From Dehalococcoidia bacterium (GTDB lineage Bacteria > Chloroflexota > Dehalococcoidia > UBA2979): a stretch of DNA of 43,602 nucleotides. This document shows, one piece after another, positions 8,669 through 19,318 of this stretch. A model generated the notes under the pieces. That model made no database searches, had not been told where the DNA came from, and saw only the letters and a list, made by a program, of their open reading frames with translations. The position numbers and the translations under genes were made by a program. How positions within the stretch are numbered: the first letter of the stretch is position 1; every line of letters begins with the position of its first letter. The stretch is taken from NCBI GenBank assembly GCA_029246995.1, contig JAQWMB010000003.1, positions 1 to 43,602 of the forward strand. Reading direction: 5' to 3'.

Positions 8669-10091
8669 TTTTTTGATTGATTATAGGAACAATTTCAGAT
8701 ATATTTCCTGCACCAAGAGTTAATATGATATCTCCTGCTTCAATATTGTCTGTAATCCTTTTTATAGCCATTTCAAAAGAATCAATATACGTACATCTTG
8801 CAAGTTTAATTGATTTTGATAACTGGATTGAGTCAATGCCCTGTTCTGGTGTTTCTCGTGCTGCAAATGTTGGTAAAATAATTAGTTCATCTAAGAATTC
8901 AAAGCAGTCTTGAAACTTGGACAATAAGTATTGCGATCTAGAATAAGTATGTGGCTGGAAGCAACCAATAATTTTTCTTCTTGGAAATTTTGTTTTTGCA
9001 GTTGCTATAGTGACTTTGATTTCAGCTGGGTGATGTGCGTAATCATCAATAAGTATAATATTTTGAGGATGTTTATAAATACTGAATCTGCGATTAATTC
9101 CTTCAAAATCTAATAGCATGCTTTTAATTTCTTGAAATCCTATTCCAAGCTTCATTGCTATTGCAATGCTTCCAGTTATATTTAATATATTGTGCCTGCC
9201 AGAAAGTTTTGTAGTCAATGATTCTATTTTTTTCCCTTTCCAAAATAATTCAAATGAAGTGGTGCCATCTTTATTTCCTGTAATTTTTTTTGCTTGCCAA
9301 TCAGATCTTTTATCAATTGAGTAATACTCTGTTTTTATATTCTTTTTTTCAATAGAAGCTCCTATTATTGAAGCATTGTGAGAGTCTTTATTTAAAAAGA
9401 CAGTCCCATTTCTTTCAATTGAATTTGCAAAGTCTAAAAAAGATTCTGTAATAGCATCTTCAGAGACAAAATAGTCTATATGGTCAATATCAACATTGTT
9501 TATTAGTATTATGTTCGGATGATATGATAGATAAGCTTCTTTATATTCATCAGCTTCAATAATTGCTAGTTTACCCATTCCATCGTAAACATTTTCCTCC
9601 ATTCTTAAAAACTTCTTTTCAATCTTGGTTTCAATTGATTTACTAATATCTTTTGAAAGTCCTCCTGAAAATACTAATGGTTCTAATTCCATTTTGAGTA
9701 AGAAATATGATATGAGTGTTGTGATAGTAGTTTTTCCATGTGAGCCACCAATTGCAACTAGTTTTTTATCTTGAACTAAAAAATTTATAATTTGTGCTCT
9801 ACTAATTATTGGAACTTGACTTTGTTTTGCTTGAACTAGTTCAGGGTTATTTGGATTAATGGCAGATGTATAAACAATTAATTCTGCATCTTTAATATTC
9901 ACAGCATTATGACCAATGAATACTTTTATCCCAATTTTTTCTAGATGAGATATGGTTGATGAATGACTAAGATCTGAACCAGATACTTGATAACCGCGCA
10001 TAAATAAAAGTTTTGCAATTGCTGACATATGAATACCACCTATGCCAAGGAAAAAAATATTTTTAGGTAAATCTATGAATTCATTTTTCAT
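8646..10091 (-). CDS. murC: UDP-N-acetylmuramate--L-alanine ligase MurC
   Basis: FLGIGGIHMSAIAKLL, GGSHGKTTITTLI, IIEADEYKEAYL, DDYAHHPAEI. Confidence 0.95.
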   Translation of the reverse strand: MKNEFIDLPKNIFFLGIGGIHMSAIAKLLFMRGYQVSGSDLSHSSTISHLEKIGIKVFIGHNAVNIKDAELIVYTSAINPNNPELVQAKQSQVPIISRAQIINFLVQDKKLVAIGGSHGKTTITTLISYFLLKMELEPLVFSGGLSKDISKSIETKIEKKFLRMEENVYDGMGKLAIIEADEYKEAYLSYHPNIILINNVDIDHIDYFVSEDAITESFLDFANSIERNGTVFLNKDSHNASIIGASIEKKNIKTEYYSIDKRSDWQAKKITGNKDGTTSFELFWKGKKIESLTTKLSGRHNILNITGSIAIAMKLGIGFQEIKSMLLDFEGINRRFSIYKHPQNIILIDDYAHHPAEIKVTIATAKTKFPRRKIIGCFQPHTYSRSQYLLSKFQDCFEFLDELIILPTFAARETPEQGIDSIQLSKSIKLARCTYIDSFEMAIKRITDNIEAGDIILTLGAGNISEIVPIINQKIEKNFYE

Positions 10092-11163
10092 TTGTATGCT
10101 CCATTAATAGCTCTGCTATTTTTTTTACTGAGTCTTTATTTTTTAGTAGATCCATATTCATACTCATTTTTTCTAATAGCTTGTTGTTGTTCAATAAGCT
10201 TAGTACTATTGCGCATGTTTCCTGATTAATATTAGGCAGTAATATTGCAGCATTATTATCTATAAGATATCGAGCATTGTCTGCTTGATCTGAAAATTTG
10301 CCAGGATATAATAATGCAGGAATACGCGTTTCTGTCAATTCTCCAAATATACTTGCTCCTGCTCTACTAATGATTAAATCTGATTTAATCATTAGGTCTG
10401 GGATAAGATGTGAGAATTCATATAGTTCGTATCTGCTTTGCATAGTTGTGTTAAGGCTATGATGAATTTTCAAAAATTTATCATAGTCATTTATGCCACT
10501 AACGTGTATCAGCTTATGTTTATCGATCAACTCTAGAAGATTTTTTTTAACAAATTTATTTATAGATGAGGAACCTAAAGATCCTCCCATTATAAGTAAT
10601 GTTTTTTCTGATTTATTAAATGTTCGTTTATTATTTATTATTGATTTCTCATAAAATCTTTTTCTAAGCGGATATCCAGTCACGATAGTTTTATTTTTTG
10701 GTAAATAATTTTTTGATTCTTCTACAGAACAACAAATATATTTAGCATATTTAGATAAGAATCGTATTGCCCATCCTGGCTTAATATCTGGGCAAAAAAT
10801 AATTAATGGTATTTTATTTTTGTAAGCCGCCCAACCTATTGGAGCTGATGTAAAGCCACCAGTTATAAAAACAGCATCTGGCTTATCAATCAAAAAATAT
10901 TTTTTAGCTAATCTTGCTGTCTTATAAAAATTTATAATTCCTTTAATCAGCATAAGAAGATTTTTTGTTCGAATTTTAGATGGTTCAATGTTTCTAAATG
11001 TGTAATGGTCTTTATTTGTTAATTGATATTCAATACTTTTTTTTGAACCATAAAAGTTAATAGATGTTCGATTGTTATCAATTAAATAATTACAAACAGA
11101 TATTATAGGGAAAATATGACCACCTGTATGTCCACCTGAAACTACGATTGAATTATTTTTCAT
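10081..11163 (-). CDS. murG: UDP-N-acetylglucosamine transferase MurG
   Basis: SGGHTGGHIFPI, LLIMGGSLGSSSIN, DLIISRAGASIFGEL. Confidence 0.94.
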   Translation of the reverse strand: MKNNSIVVSGGHTGGHIFPIISVCNYLIDNNRTSINFYGSKKSIEYQLTNKDHYTFRNIEPSKIRTKNLLMLIKGIINFYKTARLAKKYFLIDKPDAVFITGGFTSAPIGWAAYKNKIPLIIFCPDIKPGWAIRFLSKYAKYICCSVEESKNYLPKNKTIVTGYPLRKRFYEKSIINNKRTFNKSEKTLLIMGGSLGSSSINKFVKKNLLELIDKHKLIHVSGINDYDKFLKIHHSLNTTMQSRYELYEFSHLIPDLMIKSDLIISRAGASIFGELTETRIPALLYPGKFSDQADNARYLIDNNAAILLPNINQETCAIVLSLLNNNKLLEKMSMNMDLLKNKDSVKKIAELLMEHTNEK

Positions 11164-12347
11164 TTTGACTTTCTTGCTAATATTGTATTATTTAATTCTA
11201 TTCGAGTTATATTAATTTTTTTGCGTTCTTTTTCCTTTGGCATTATTTGTTTGTTTATTGAAAAAAGTATGCCAATTGCAGAAAGTGTTACAATTAAAGA
11301 CGTTCCTCCCGTAGAAAGCATTGGAAGTGGGATGCCAGTGAGCGGTATTGTTCTGCTGATCCCTCCAATATTTAATAAAACTTGAAAAATTATCATCAAG
11401 CTAATCCCTGATGCTAACAATGATCCAAATTGATCAGATGATTTATTAGCAATTTTTAATCCTTGTAGAAGAATTGTTAAAAACAATATGATTACTAGAG
11501 TAACTCCAATAAAACCCAACTCCTCTCCAATTACTGCTAAAATTCCATCAGAATGAGAAGCTGGTAAGTAAAAGAATTTTTGTCTTGAAGAACCAAGGCC
11601 TAATCCAGTGAGACCTCCGGATCCAAGAGCAATTAATAATTGTAAGGTTTGATATCCTGCTCCGCCTGGATCAGATTCAGCAGATAAGTATGAAACTACT
11701 CTAGAAAAACCATATCCATTTACAATGATTAATAAACCTAAGCTTATTATGGAACTTGTTGCAAGTGCAATCACATGCAATAGTCTCGCTCCTGCAACAA
11801 AAAACATCGCACCTGCAACAGCGGTTATTAGTAAAGTGGTCCCCAGATCAGGTCCTAACATTATTAAGAAACTTACTGTACCAACAGTTATAACGAAGGT
11901 TGTTACACTCGCAAATGATCCTATGTCTTTGCCTGATCTGCTAGATAACCAGGCGGCAATATATATAATAATAGCTAATTTACTAAACTCGCTTGGTTGA
12001 AATGGTGGCAAGAGTGGAAGATCCACCCATCTTTTAGCACCATTAATTTCCATTGCAGTGTGAGGTTCTATAGTAAGAATTAGTAGTATTACAGAGAAGA
12101 TCATGATGAATGGGCTTAATGGTGCTAAAATCCTGTAATCCATAACGGCAAAGAATCCCATACCAATTAATCCAATAAAAGTGTAAATTACTTGTCTTTT
12201 AAGAAAATAATATGAGTCTTGATAATCCAAATAACCGATTGCATATGAAGCAGAATATATTGATACGATTCCAATGATTACTAAAAGAAGAACAGCTGAC
12301 AATAATATTTGATCATAAGCAAAATGATGATTGGCAATTTTATTCAT
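11160..12347 (-). CDS. ftsW: Lipid II polymerase/cell division protein FtsW (SEDS family)
   Basis: Polytopic; GAKRWVDLPLLPPFQPSEFSKLAIIIYIAAWLSS; AVIGEELGFIG; GIPLPMLSTGGTSL. Confidence 0.96.
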   Translation of the reverse strand: MNKIANHHFAYDQILLSAVLLLVIIGIVSIYSASYAIGYLDYQDSYYFLKRQVIYTFIGLIGMGFFAVMDYRILAPLSPFIMIFSVILLILTIEPHTAMEINGAKRWVDLPLLPPFQPSEFSKLAIIIYIAAWLSSRSGKDIGSFASVTTFVITVGTVSFLIMLGPDLGTTLLITAVAGAMFFVAGARLLHVIALATSSIISLGLLIIVNGYGFSRVVSYLSAESDPGGAGYQTLQLLIALGSGGLTGLGLGSSRQKFFYLPASHSDGILAVIGEELGFIGVTLVIILFLTILLQGLKIANKSSDQFGSLLASGISLMIIFQVLLNIGGISRTIPLTGIPLPMLSTGGTSLIVTLSAIGILFSINKQIMPKEKERKKINITRIELNNTILARKSK

Positions 12348-13725
12348 TTTTAGTCCAATCTTTATAAATTTGCTTAACTATTTTTTTAAAAAATCTTCCT
12401 CTTTCTTCATAATTTTCAAATTCATCAAATGAAGTTCCTCCAGGTGATAATAGTATGCATTCACCTGTACGTACAATGTTGCAGGCAAGTTCAACAGCTT
12501 CTTTAAGAGTCGTTACTTCTTTAATATTTATGTCAATTGATTCTAATTGAAGTAAAAATTTTTTTCTTGATTCGCCAAATAAAATTACAAATCTACATTT
12601 TTCTTGAATATGCATAACTAGATCACCAAATTCAAGATTTTTATCTTTGCCTCCCATCAATAAAATTGCTTTCTTATCTATAGACTTAAGTGCAGTAATG
12701 GTTCTTTCAGGAGTTGTTGCAATTGAATCGTTAATGAATTCTATATTATTTTTTATTGCAATAGTTTCTATCCTATGCTCTACGCCATTGAATTTTGAAA
12801 TACCTTTTTGGCAATCTTGGGCTTTAACTCCAAGCATTTGAGCTATGATTATTGCTAATAAGGCATTACTAATATTATGTTTACCTTTTAAAATTATTTC
12901 ATCTCTGTGGATAATTTTTGTTAGCTCATCGTTCTTTTTGTATGTCAGGAAACCATCTTGATCCATAAACGCGCCATTTTCATCTCCTATTTCATGATTT
13001 GCGGAGAAATAGCTTATTTGTGCATTTGCATCTTTGATAAAATCTTGAGAATTCTCATCATCTAAATTCATTACTACATGATCATTCTTTTTTTGGAACA
13101 ACATAATTTTATGTTTTAGTTGAACATATTCATTCCAAGAAAATTGGTCTAAATGATTAGGAGTAATATTTGTAATACAGCTTATATTCGGACTTTTTGT
13201 TAATAGCTGTAATTGCGTATGTGAAAGTTCTAAAATAACTTTAGTATTTTTATTAATCTTATGTAGTAATCCCAGCATGCCAATACCAATATTGCCACCA
13301 ATAACATGTTCTATTTTGCTTTCTTCTAGAATAGCTTTTATAATTGAAGTAGTAGTAGTCTTACCCGATGAACCAGTAATCCCGATAATTGGTGATTGAC
13401 ATCGATCAAAAAATAGATCGGTCATTGAAGAAATAGATATATTGTTTTGATGGACAAGTGCGATTTGCTCAGAGTTTAAGGGAATACCTTGAGAAATAAA
13501 TGCATATTTGATGTTTTGAAGATGTTTTTCTTTAACTTGCCCAATATGTAAATTAAATTTGTAACCATCAACTTCATCTATGTTTTTTTGAATTTTTTTC
13601 ACAGGCCCCTGATCTATAACTGTGATTATTGCTCCTTCATATGATAGAAATTTCAACATATCAATTCCTTCAATACCTAATCCAAATATTGCAATATGTT
13701 GATTTTTAAATGATACTGGTAACAT
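12340..13725 (-). CDS. murD: UDP-N-acetylmuramoylalanine--D-glutamate ligase MurD
   Basis: IGITGSSGKTTTTSII, ITPNHLDQF, INDSIATTPERTITALKS. Confidence 0.95.
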   Translation of the reverse strand: MLPVSFKNQHIAIFGLGIEGIDMLKFLSYEGAIITVIDQGPVKKIQKNIDEVDGYKFNLHIGQVKEKHLQNIKYAFISQGIPLNSEQIALVHQNNISISSMTDLFFDRCQSPIIGITGSSGKTTTTSIIKAILEESKIEHVIGGNIGIGMLGLLHKINKNTKVILELSHTQLQLLTKSPNISCITNITPNHLDQFSWNEYVQLKHKIMLFQKKNDHVVMNLDDENSQDFIKDANAQISYFSANHEIGDENGAFMDQDGFLTYKKNDELTKIIHRDEIILKGKHNISNALLAIIIAQMLGVKAQDCQKGISKFNGVEHRIETIAIKNNIEFINDSIATTPERTITALKSIDKKAILLMGGKDKNLEFGDLVMHIQEKCRFVILFGESRKKFLLQLESIDINIKEVTTLKEAVELACNIVRTGECILLSPGGTSFDEFENYEERGRFFKKIVKQIYKDWTKNE

Positions 13726-13738
13726 TACTGCCTTCTAT

Positions 13739-14698
13739 CTATACTGTTATTGCCAAAGCAATACCAACAATTGCTCCTATGAGTCCTACTAACCAAAATC
13801 TGATCACTATCTGATTTTCACTCCAACCAATAATTTCAAAATGATGATGTAAAGGAGTCATTTTAAATAATCTTTTACCATTTGATAATTTAAAATAAAT
13901 TATTTGAATTACAGCTGAACCAGCTTCTAAAACAAACACGATACCAATGATAGGTAGTAGAAGCCAATGCCCTGTCATTAATGCAACTACGGCAAGCGAC
14001 ATGCCAATTGGAAGCGCGCCTGCTTCGCCCATAAATATTTTTGCTGGATATGCGTTATACCATAAAAATCCAAGTATTGAACCGACCATCGTAAATGAAA
14101 AAATTGCTAAGTATACTTGCCCTTGTATAAATGCGATTACAGCGAATGCTGCAAAGCCAATTGCTGATGTTCCAGCAAGAAGCCCATCTAGCCCATCTGT
14201 AATTGCCATAGAAATAGTAGTTAATATTATAATTACTACTGCGATTGGAATATAATAGAATGTAAGAAATTTTTGTCCTAAAATCGGCAGATTGATGCTT
14301 TGAACTTCAAGCTGATAAAATAAAATAAGCCCTATGGATATAGATAGACATAGTAGGTAAATAAGTTTCATTTTCCAAGACAAGCCATGATTTGAGTTAG
14401 AAATAGTTGTCCTTAAATCATCTATAATTCCAATAAGTAAACAAGCAGTAATTGCAAAAAATGGTAATAAGATAGAAAGACGATTTTCTAGGTTGAATAT
14501 TCCTGTAATTATTAATGCAGTAAGTAATATTTGAATTCCCCCCATTGTTGGGGTACCAAGTTTATTATGATGCCTATCTGATATATCATCAGAAATATTT
14601 TTTAAAATTTTAAATTTTGTTAAAAAATAGATAGTTGGTCGCCCAATAATAACAGACAATAAAAAAGCAGTTCCTCCTATAAGTAGAGCTTCAAGCAT
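13739..14698 (-). CDS. mraY: Phospho-N-acetylmuramoyl-pentapeptide-transferase
   Basis: KLGTPTMGGIQILL, ITDGLDGLLAGTSAI, FMGEAGALPIG, MTPLHHHFEIIGW. Confidence 0.97.
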   Translation of the reverse strand: MLEALLIGGTAFLLSVIIGRPTIYFLTKFKILKNISDDISDRHHNKLGTPTMGGIQILLTALIITGIFNLENRLSILLPFFAITACLLIGIIDDLRTTISNSNHGLSWKMKLIYLLCLSISIGLILFYQLEVQSINLPILGQKFLTFYYIPIAVVIIILTTISMAITDGLDGLLAGTSAIGFAAFAVIAFIQGQVYLAIFSFTMVGSILGFLWYNAYPAKIFMGEAGALPIGMSLAVVALMTGHWLLLPIIGIVFVLEAGSAVIQIIYFKLSNGKRLFKMTPLHHHFEIIGWSENQIVIRFWLVGLIGAIVGIALAITV

Positions 14699-14707
14699 TT
14701 TTTTCTC

Positions 14708-16102
14708 TCAATCTCTCATACTATTTAATTGAATAAATTTTTGTACTATATTTTCCATTTTCAGTGTCCTTGAACCTTTTATTAGAATTGTACTATTTTT
14801 ATAATTTTGAATAGATAGATATGCATTAAGTTCTTCAATATCAAGGAAGTGTTTTGATTTAATTAATGCATTATTTTTGATTTTATGAAAAATAATGCTA
14901 GATTGCTTACCAAGGCAAATAACCTCGTCAATGTCTGTAGTGACTAGGGTGCCAATTTCAAGATGTAATTGATTGGAAAGCTTACCTAATTCATTCATAT
15001 CACCTAAGATAGCAACTTTATAGTTTTTAGAATCTTTTAATAAATTCAATGCTCCCTTTAATGCAGATGGCCCAGAGTTATAAGAGTCATCTATGATTGT
15101 GATGTCATTATCAAGTTTTAAGATTTGTAGTCGACTGTCTAGTTTAAATTTTGAAATTACTTCTTGCATATCTTTTATTCTGATTTCAAATTTATGAGCA
15201 AGCGCTATGCTTGCCAAGAAACATGGTAAAAGATGTACGCCTGGTTGTAATGTTCGAAATTTTCCAGCACTTTTATGATTAATGAGTAGTTCAAATGAAA
15301 AACCATTTAACCCATTACTATCAATATTTTTTGCAGAAATATCAGCAGATTTCTCTATGCCGAACGTAATTATTTTACCAGGAAATATGTTTTGCATTTT
15401 CGCTATTTGCTTATCATCGATGTTTAATATTGCTATACCGTCTGATGGTAATGCTTCGATTAATTCTTGTTTGGCAAGAAAAATATTTTGTTCTGAACCA
15501 GCTCTTTCGACATGAATAGATTCTATGTTTGTTATAACACCAATATTAGGCATACTTATTTTAGTTAAAAGATTAATGTCGCCTCTTTTATACATGCCCA
15601 TCTCAAGTACTGCAATTTCAGTATTGTGATTAATATCGAATATTGTTAAAGGGAGGCCAATTTCGTTATTATAATTTTTTTTAGAACCTAAAGTTTCAAA
15701 TCTAGATTGTAATAATGCACTGGATATTTGCTTAGTAGTTGTTTTACCTACACTTCCAGTAATTCCTACAACATCTAAATCTTTGAACTGTGCACGCCAT
15801 ATCTTTGCCATTTTTTGTAGTGCTAAATTACAATCTTTAACATAATACTTGGCAATATTATTGTCTATTTTATTATTTTGAGAAGTAATTATTCCTTTGG
15901 CACCATTTTTGATTGCTTCATTAATATACTTGCTTCCATTTTCATTGCTACCTTGCATAGCGATAAAGAGGTCATTATTTTTAATATCTTTTGAATGAAT
16001 TTTGATTTTGTTGAATACTTGATTTGTATCGCTTGCCTCAATCAAAATGTCTTTTAAGGCGTCGGTAATGAATTTGTTATTTAATTGTAATTTATTCGAC
16101 AT
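14708..16102 (-). CDS. murF: UDP-N-acetylmuramoyl-tripeptide--D-alanyl-D-alanine ligase MurF
   Basis: GITGSVGKTTTKQI, KNYNNEIGLPLTIF, VLEMGMYKRGDINLL, IDDSYNSGPSALKGAL. Confidence 0.94.
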   Translation of the reverse strand: MSNKLQLNNKFITDALKDILIEASDTNQVFNKIKIHSKDIKNNDLFIAMQGSNENGSKYINEAIKNGAKGIITSQNNKIDNNIAKYYVKDCNLALQKMAKIWRAQFKDLDVVGITGSVGKTTTKQISSALLQSRFETLGSKKNYNNEIGLPLTIFDINHNTEIAVLEMGMYKRGDINLLTKISMPNIGVITNIESIHVERAGSEQNIFLAKQELIEALPSDGIAILNIDDKQIAKMQNIFPGKIITFGIEKSADISAKNIDSNGLNGFSFELLINHKSAGKFRTLQPGVHLLPCFLASIALAHKFEIRIKDMQEVISKFKLDSRLQILKLDNDITIIDDSYNSGPSALKGALNLLKDSKNYKVAILGDMNELGKLSNQLHLEIGTLVTTDIDEVICLGKQSSIIFHKIKNNALIKSKHFLDIEELNAYLSIQNYKNSTILIKGSRTLKMENIVQKFIQLNSMRD

Positions 16103-17823
16103 TAATTTTTGACCATTTCTTTTGAAGGGGCAATCTGAAGATATTCTAGAATTTCAGAAGCTAATTTTGAAAATGTTGGAGCTGCTATTTCACCACCAAG
16201 ATTTTTATTCCCTCTTGGATAATCAATTTTAATTAAAATTGAAATCTTTGGGTTTTCGTATGGAACAAATCCTGCAAATGTTGCAATAGTGTAATCCCAG
16301 TCATAAACTGCGTTAATTGTATTTATAGTTGTGCCAGTTTTTCCAGCTACAAGGAAACCATCAATTTTTGCTTGATGGTATATACTCTCTTCTACAATCG
16401 CTAACATCATTTCTTTCATGTTCTGTGAGGTCTTTTGTTTAATTACTTGGTCATCATTCATAAAAATAGAATTATTAACATGAGTTTCGTTAGCTATTTC
16501 TTTAATTATTTTAGGACGAATTAATTTTCCATCATTAATTAATACATTCACTGCTGTTAATACTTGAAGAGGCGTTGCAGCTATACCTTGACCATAAGAG
16601 TTAGTAGCTAAGTCTATAGGATACCAGTCCTTTGATTTATTTGTTCTTAATAGGCCTTCTGCTTCTCCAGATAAACCTATCGATGTTAAATCGCCAAAAC
16701 CAAAATTGTCCAAATATTTATAAAATCTTTCTGGACCAACTTTTTGGGCTATCCATACAGCACCAGTATTTAAAGAATGAATTAAGTGATTTTTAATACT
16801 TGTTTCTCCATAAGTGTTTAAATCCCAGTTTTGTATTCTTTGTGGGCCAATATCAACGAATCCTTTGTCTATATAAGTTGTTTCTGGGGCAACTACCCCC
16901 AGATCAAATCCTATAGCAGTATTAATTAATTTCATTACTGAGCCTGGTTCATAAATATCACTAATAATTTTGTTACGCACATTATCAGATAAGTTTTCAG
17001 ATAGTAGGATATTATTTTCAAGTTCAATTTCAGGATAATTTGCCATAGCTAACACTTCACCATTGTTTGGATCCATAACTAATATACTGCCACTTTCAGC
17101 CTTAAAATCTTTTAAAGCTTCAAGTAAATATTTTTGAGAATAATTTTGAATGTATTTATCAATAGTTAGTACAATATCTTTGCCTGCTTGGGGTTCAGTA
17201 ATAACTTGATTACCAAATGTAATAGGTCTTCCAAATGGATCAGTTTCAAAATAGATTGAACCAGCTGTTCCGCTTAAAATATCGTTAAAATCTCTTTCAA
17301 TTCCCCATAGGCCTTTTTCATCCAAGCCAAGGTAACCAATGACTTGGCCAGCTAAATTTTTTTCTGGATAGATCCTTTTACTCGAATTTAATGCGTATAT
17401 TGCATCTGAGTTTTTTTTGTTGATTATGCTATATTTTGAGTAGGGAATTTTTCTCTGTACTAGGATTTGCTCAGAGCCATTTAATGCTTTATATAATATT
17501 TCATCGCAATTGATTAACAGGAATGCGCAAAGTTCTTGGATTTCATTTGTTTGATTAGCTGTATTAATTTTTGAACTATCGATGAAAATATCCCAAGTCT
17601 GTAAAGAAGTTGCTAATGGAAAGAAATTTCTATCATAAATTGTGCCACGGTTTGCAGTTAATTTTTGAACAGAAGAATGCATTAGATAAGCTTCTTCTTT
17701 ATATTTATTATGATTGATAACTTGAATGCTAAATAGCCTAAAGAGCAGAATGCCGGTCAGTAAAACTACAATACTGAATAAGGTTTTATGTCTCCAAGTC
17801 AAACGACTAATTTCGTTCGACAT
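16102..17823 (-). CDS. ftsI: Penicillin-binding protein/peptidoglycan transpeptidase FtsI
   Basis: RGTIYDRNFFPLA, YEPGSVMKLI (SxxK), SLN, GKTGTT. Confidence 0.94.
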   Translation of the reverse strand: MSNEISRLTWRHKTLFSIVVLLTGILLFRLFSIQVINHNKYKEEAYLMHSSVQKLTANRGTIYDRNFFPLATSLQTWDIFIDSSKINTANQTNEIQELCAFLLINCDEILYKALNGSEQILVQRKIPYSKYSIINKKNSDAIYALNSSKRIYPEKNLAGQVIGYLGLDEKGLWGIERDFNDILSGTAGSIYFETDPFGRPITFGNQVITEPQAGKDIVLTIDKYIQNYSQKYLLEALKDFKAESGSILVMDPNNGEVLAMANYPEIELENNILLSENLSDNVRNKIISDIYEPGSVMKLINTAIGFDLGVVAPETTYIDKGFVDIGPQRIQNWDLNTYGETSIKNHLIHSLNTGAVWIAQKVGPERFYKYLDNFGFGDLTSIGLSGEAEGLLRTNKSKDWYPIDLATNSYGQGIAATPLQVLTAVNVLINDGKLIRPKIIKEIANETHVNNSIFMNDDQVIKQKTSQNMKEMMLAIVEESIYHQAKIDGFLVAGKTGTTINTINAVYDWDYTIATFAGFVPYENPKISILIKIDYPRGNKNLGGEIAAPTFSKLASEILEYLQIAPSKEMVKN

Positions 17824-17849
17824 TTTACCTCATTTCTACCCCTGATATT

Positions 17850-18365
17850 CTAAAAAAACTTTAGTATTAAATTTTTTGCATCTTTTACAAAGCCTATAAA
17901 ATCTGAAAATATATTTTGTGTCACATTTACATCCATCACTTCTTGTGGGTAGGCATCATTTCCTTGTGGTGGTAATTTATATTTTTCTGGTATATATGAA
18001 ACTACCTCTAGAGGGATATAGGATTGGTAAGATTGTATAGGTTTTACTTTAATCATTCCATTTTCTAATGCTGAAGAGACTATTCTTTCTATATATAATA
18101 ATTTTGCAATTTCTACTTCTATTTCTGCAATTTCAGCCTGTAAATTATTATTAACTAAATCAAGATTTTTTCCTTCATATCCTATAGTAGATAACTTATC
18201 AGTTGCCAAGACCTGAGTTATACCAATGATGCAAATGAATATAGATAAAAATATATATGGTGAGAGATTACGTTTTTTAACTAGAGACTTGTGCTGTAGT
18301 TGTTTTTTGTTTCTTGTTTCTTGTTTTGCATAAATTTTTTCTGCAGTAGGATTTGCTAAAACCAT
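17850..18365 (-). CDS. FtsL/septum-formation-initiator-like protein
   Basis: Basic N-terminus, single TM, short coiled coil (LDLVNNNLQAEIAEIEVEIAKL), position between rsmH and ftsI. Confidence 0.65.
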   Translation of the reverse strand: MVLANPTAEKIYAKQETRNKKQLQHKSLVKKRNLSPYIFLSIFICIIGITQVLATDKLSTIGYEGKNLDLVNNNLQAEIAEIEVEIAKLLYIERIVSSALENGMIKVKPIQSYQSYIPLEVVSYIPEKYKLPPQGNDAYPQEVMDVNVTQNIFSDFIGFVKDAKNLILKFF

Positions 18366-19318
18366 TAGGATGCCTTCCTTGAATCAATTGTTTCTGCAAT
18401 TCGTATTTTTGCTGATCTGGCTGATGGATTTTCATCAATTTCTTCATCTGTCGGAGTAATGATTTTCTTATTAATAATTTGTAATTTTGCAACATGATTG
18501 CAATTACAAATTATTAATTTTGCTGGACAGATACAATGCCTTGATTCATGTTGGAAAAAATGCTTTACGACTCTGTCTTCTAGTGAGTGAAAAGATATTA
18601 CAACCAATCTTCCTCCTGGTTTTTCAAGTAATTGCAATGATTTAGTTAGTGCAATTTTTAGTAACTCTATCTCAGAGTTCACAGCAATTCTAATTGCTTG
18701 AAAGGATTTGGTTGCTGGATGAATTCTATTTCTTTTTTTACTTCTTGGATACACTGATAAAATAAGCTTAGTTAAATCTTCAGTATTATTAATTGGCCTT
18801 TTACGTATTATTGCTTTAGCTATTTTCTTACTATGTTTTTCTTCACCAAATTCTCGTAAGATATTATTTAGTTCAAGTTCTGAAGTTTTATTTACGATTT
18901 CATGGGCAGTATTTTTTTGTTTCTCATCCATTCTCATGTCTAGTGGTGCATTGTATCTAAACGAAAATCCTCTTTTATTATCATTAAGTTGAATTTGTGA
19001 AGTACCTAAATCAAACAAAATACCGTTAATTTTATTAAAATTACTTATTTTTGCAATTTGTTCTATTGAGCTAAAATCAAGATTGTGTAATGAAATTGAA
19101 TTTTTAAAATTTAATAAATTTTTTCTAGCTATTGCAAGAGCCTTTTCATCCTTATCAATGCCTATCACTTTAGTATTTGGGTATTTTTCAAGAATTGCTT
19201 TAGTGTGGCCTCCAGCACCTAAAGTGGCATCAAGGAAGTGGCTATTATCTTTTAAATTTAAACCTCTGATGACTTCTTTAATCATTACAGTTTTGTGCTC
19301 AACAATTTTATTCCTCAT
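18365..19318 (-). CDS. rsmH: 16S rRNA (cytosine(1402)-N(4))-methyltransferase RsmH
   Basis: HKTVMIKEVIRGL, DATLGAGGHTKAIL, GILFDLGTSQIQL, ISFHSLEDRVVKHFF. Confidence 0.98.
   Translation of the reverse strand: MRNKIVEHKTVMIKEVIRGLNLKDNSHFLDATLGAGGHTKAILEKYPNTKVIGIDKDEKALAIARKNLLNFKNSISLHNLDFSSIEQIAKISNFNKINGILFDLGTSQIQLNDNKRGFSFRYNAPLDMRMDEKQKNTAHEIVNKTSELELNNILREFGEEKHSKKIAKAIIRKRPINNTEDLTKLILSVYPRSKKRNRIHPATKSFQAIRIAVNSEIELLKIALTKSLQLLEKPGGRLVVISFHSLEDRVVKHFFQHESRHCICPAKLIICNCNHVAKLQIINKKIITPTDEEIDENPSARSAKIRIAETIDSRKAS

Noticed and set aside
18277-18495. 72-aa minus-strand ORF spanning rsmH/ftsL junction
   Set aside because: Out-of-frame overlap of two well-supported genes; Lys/Gln-rich random composition.
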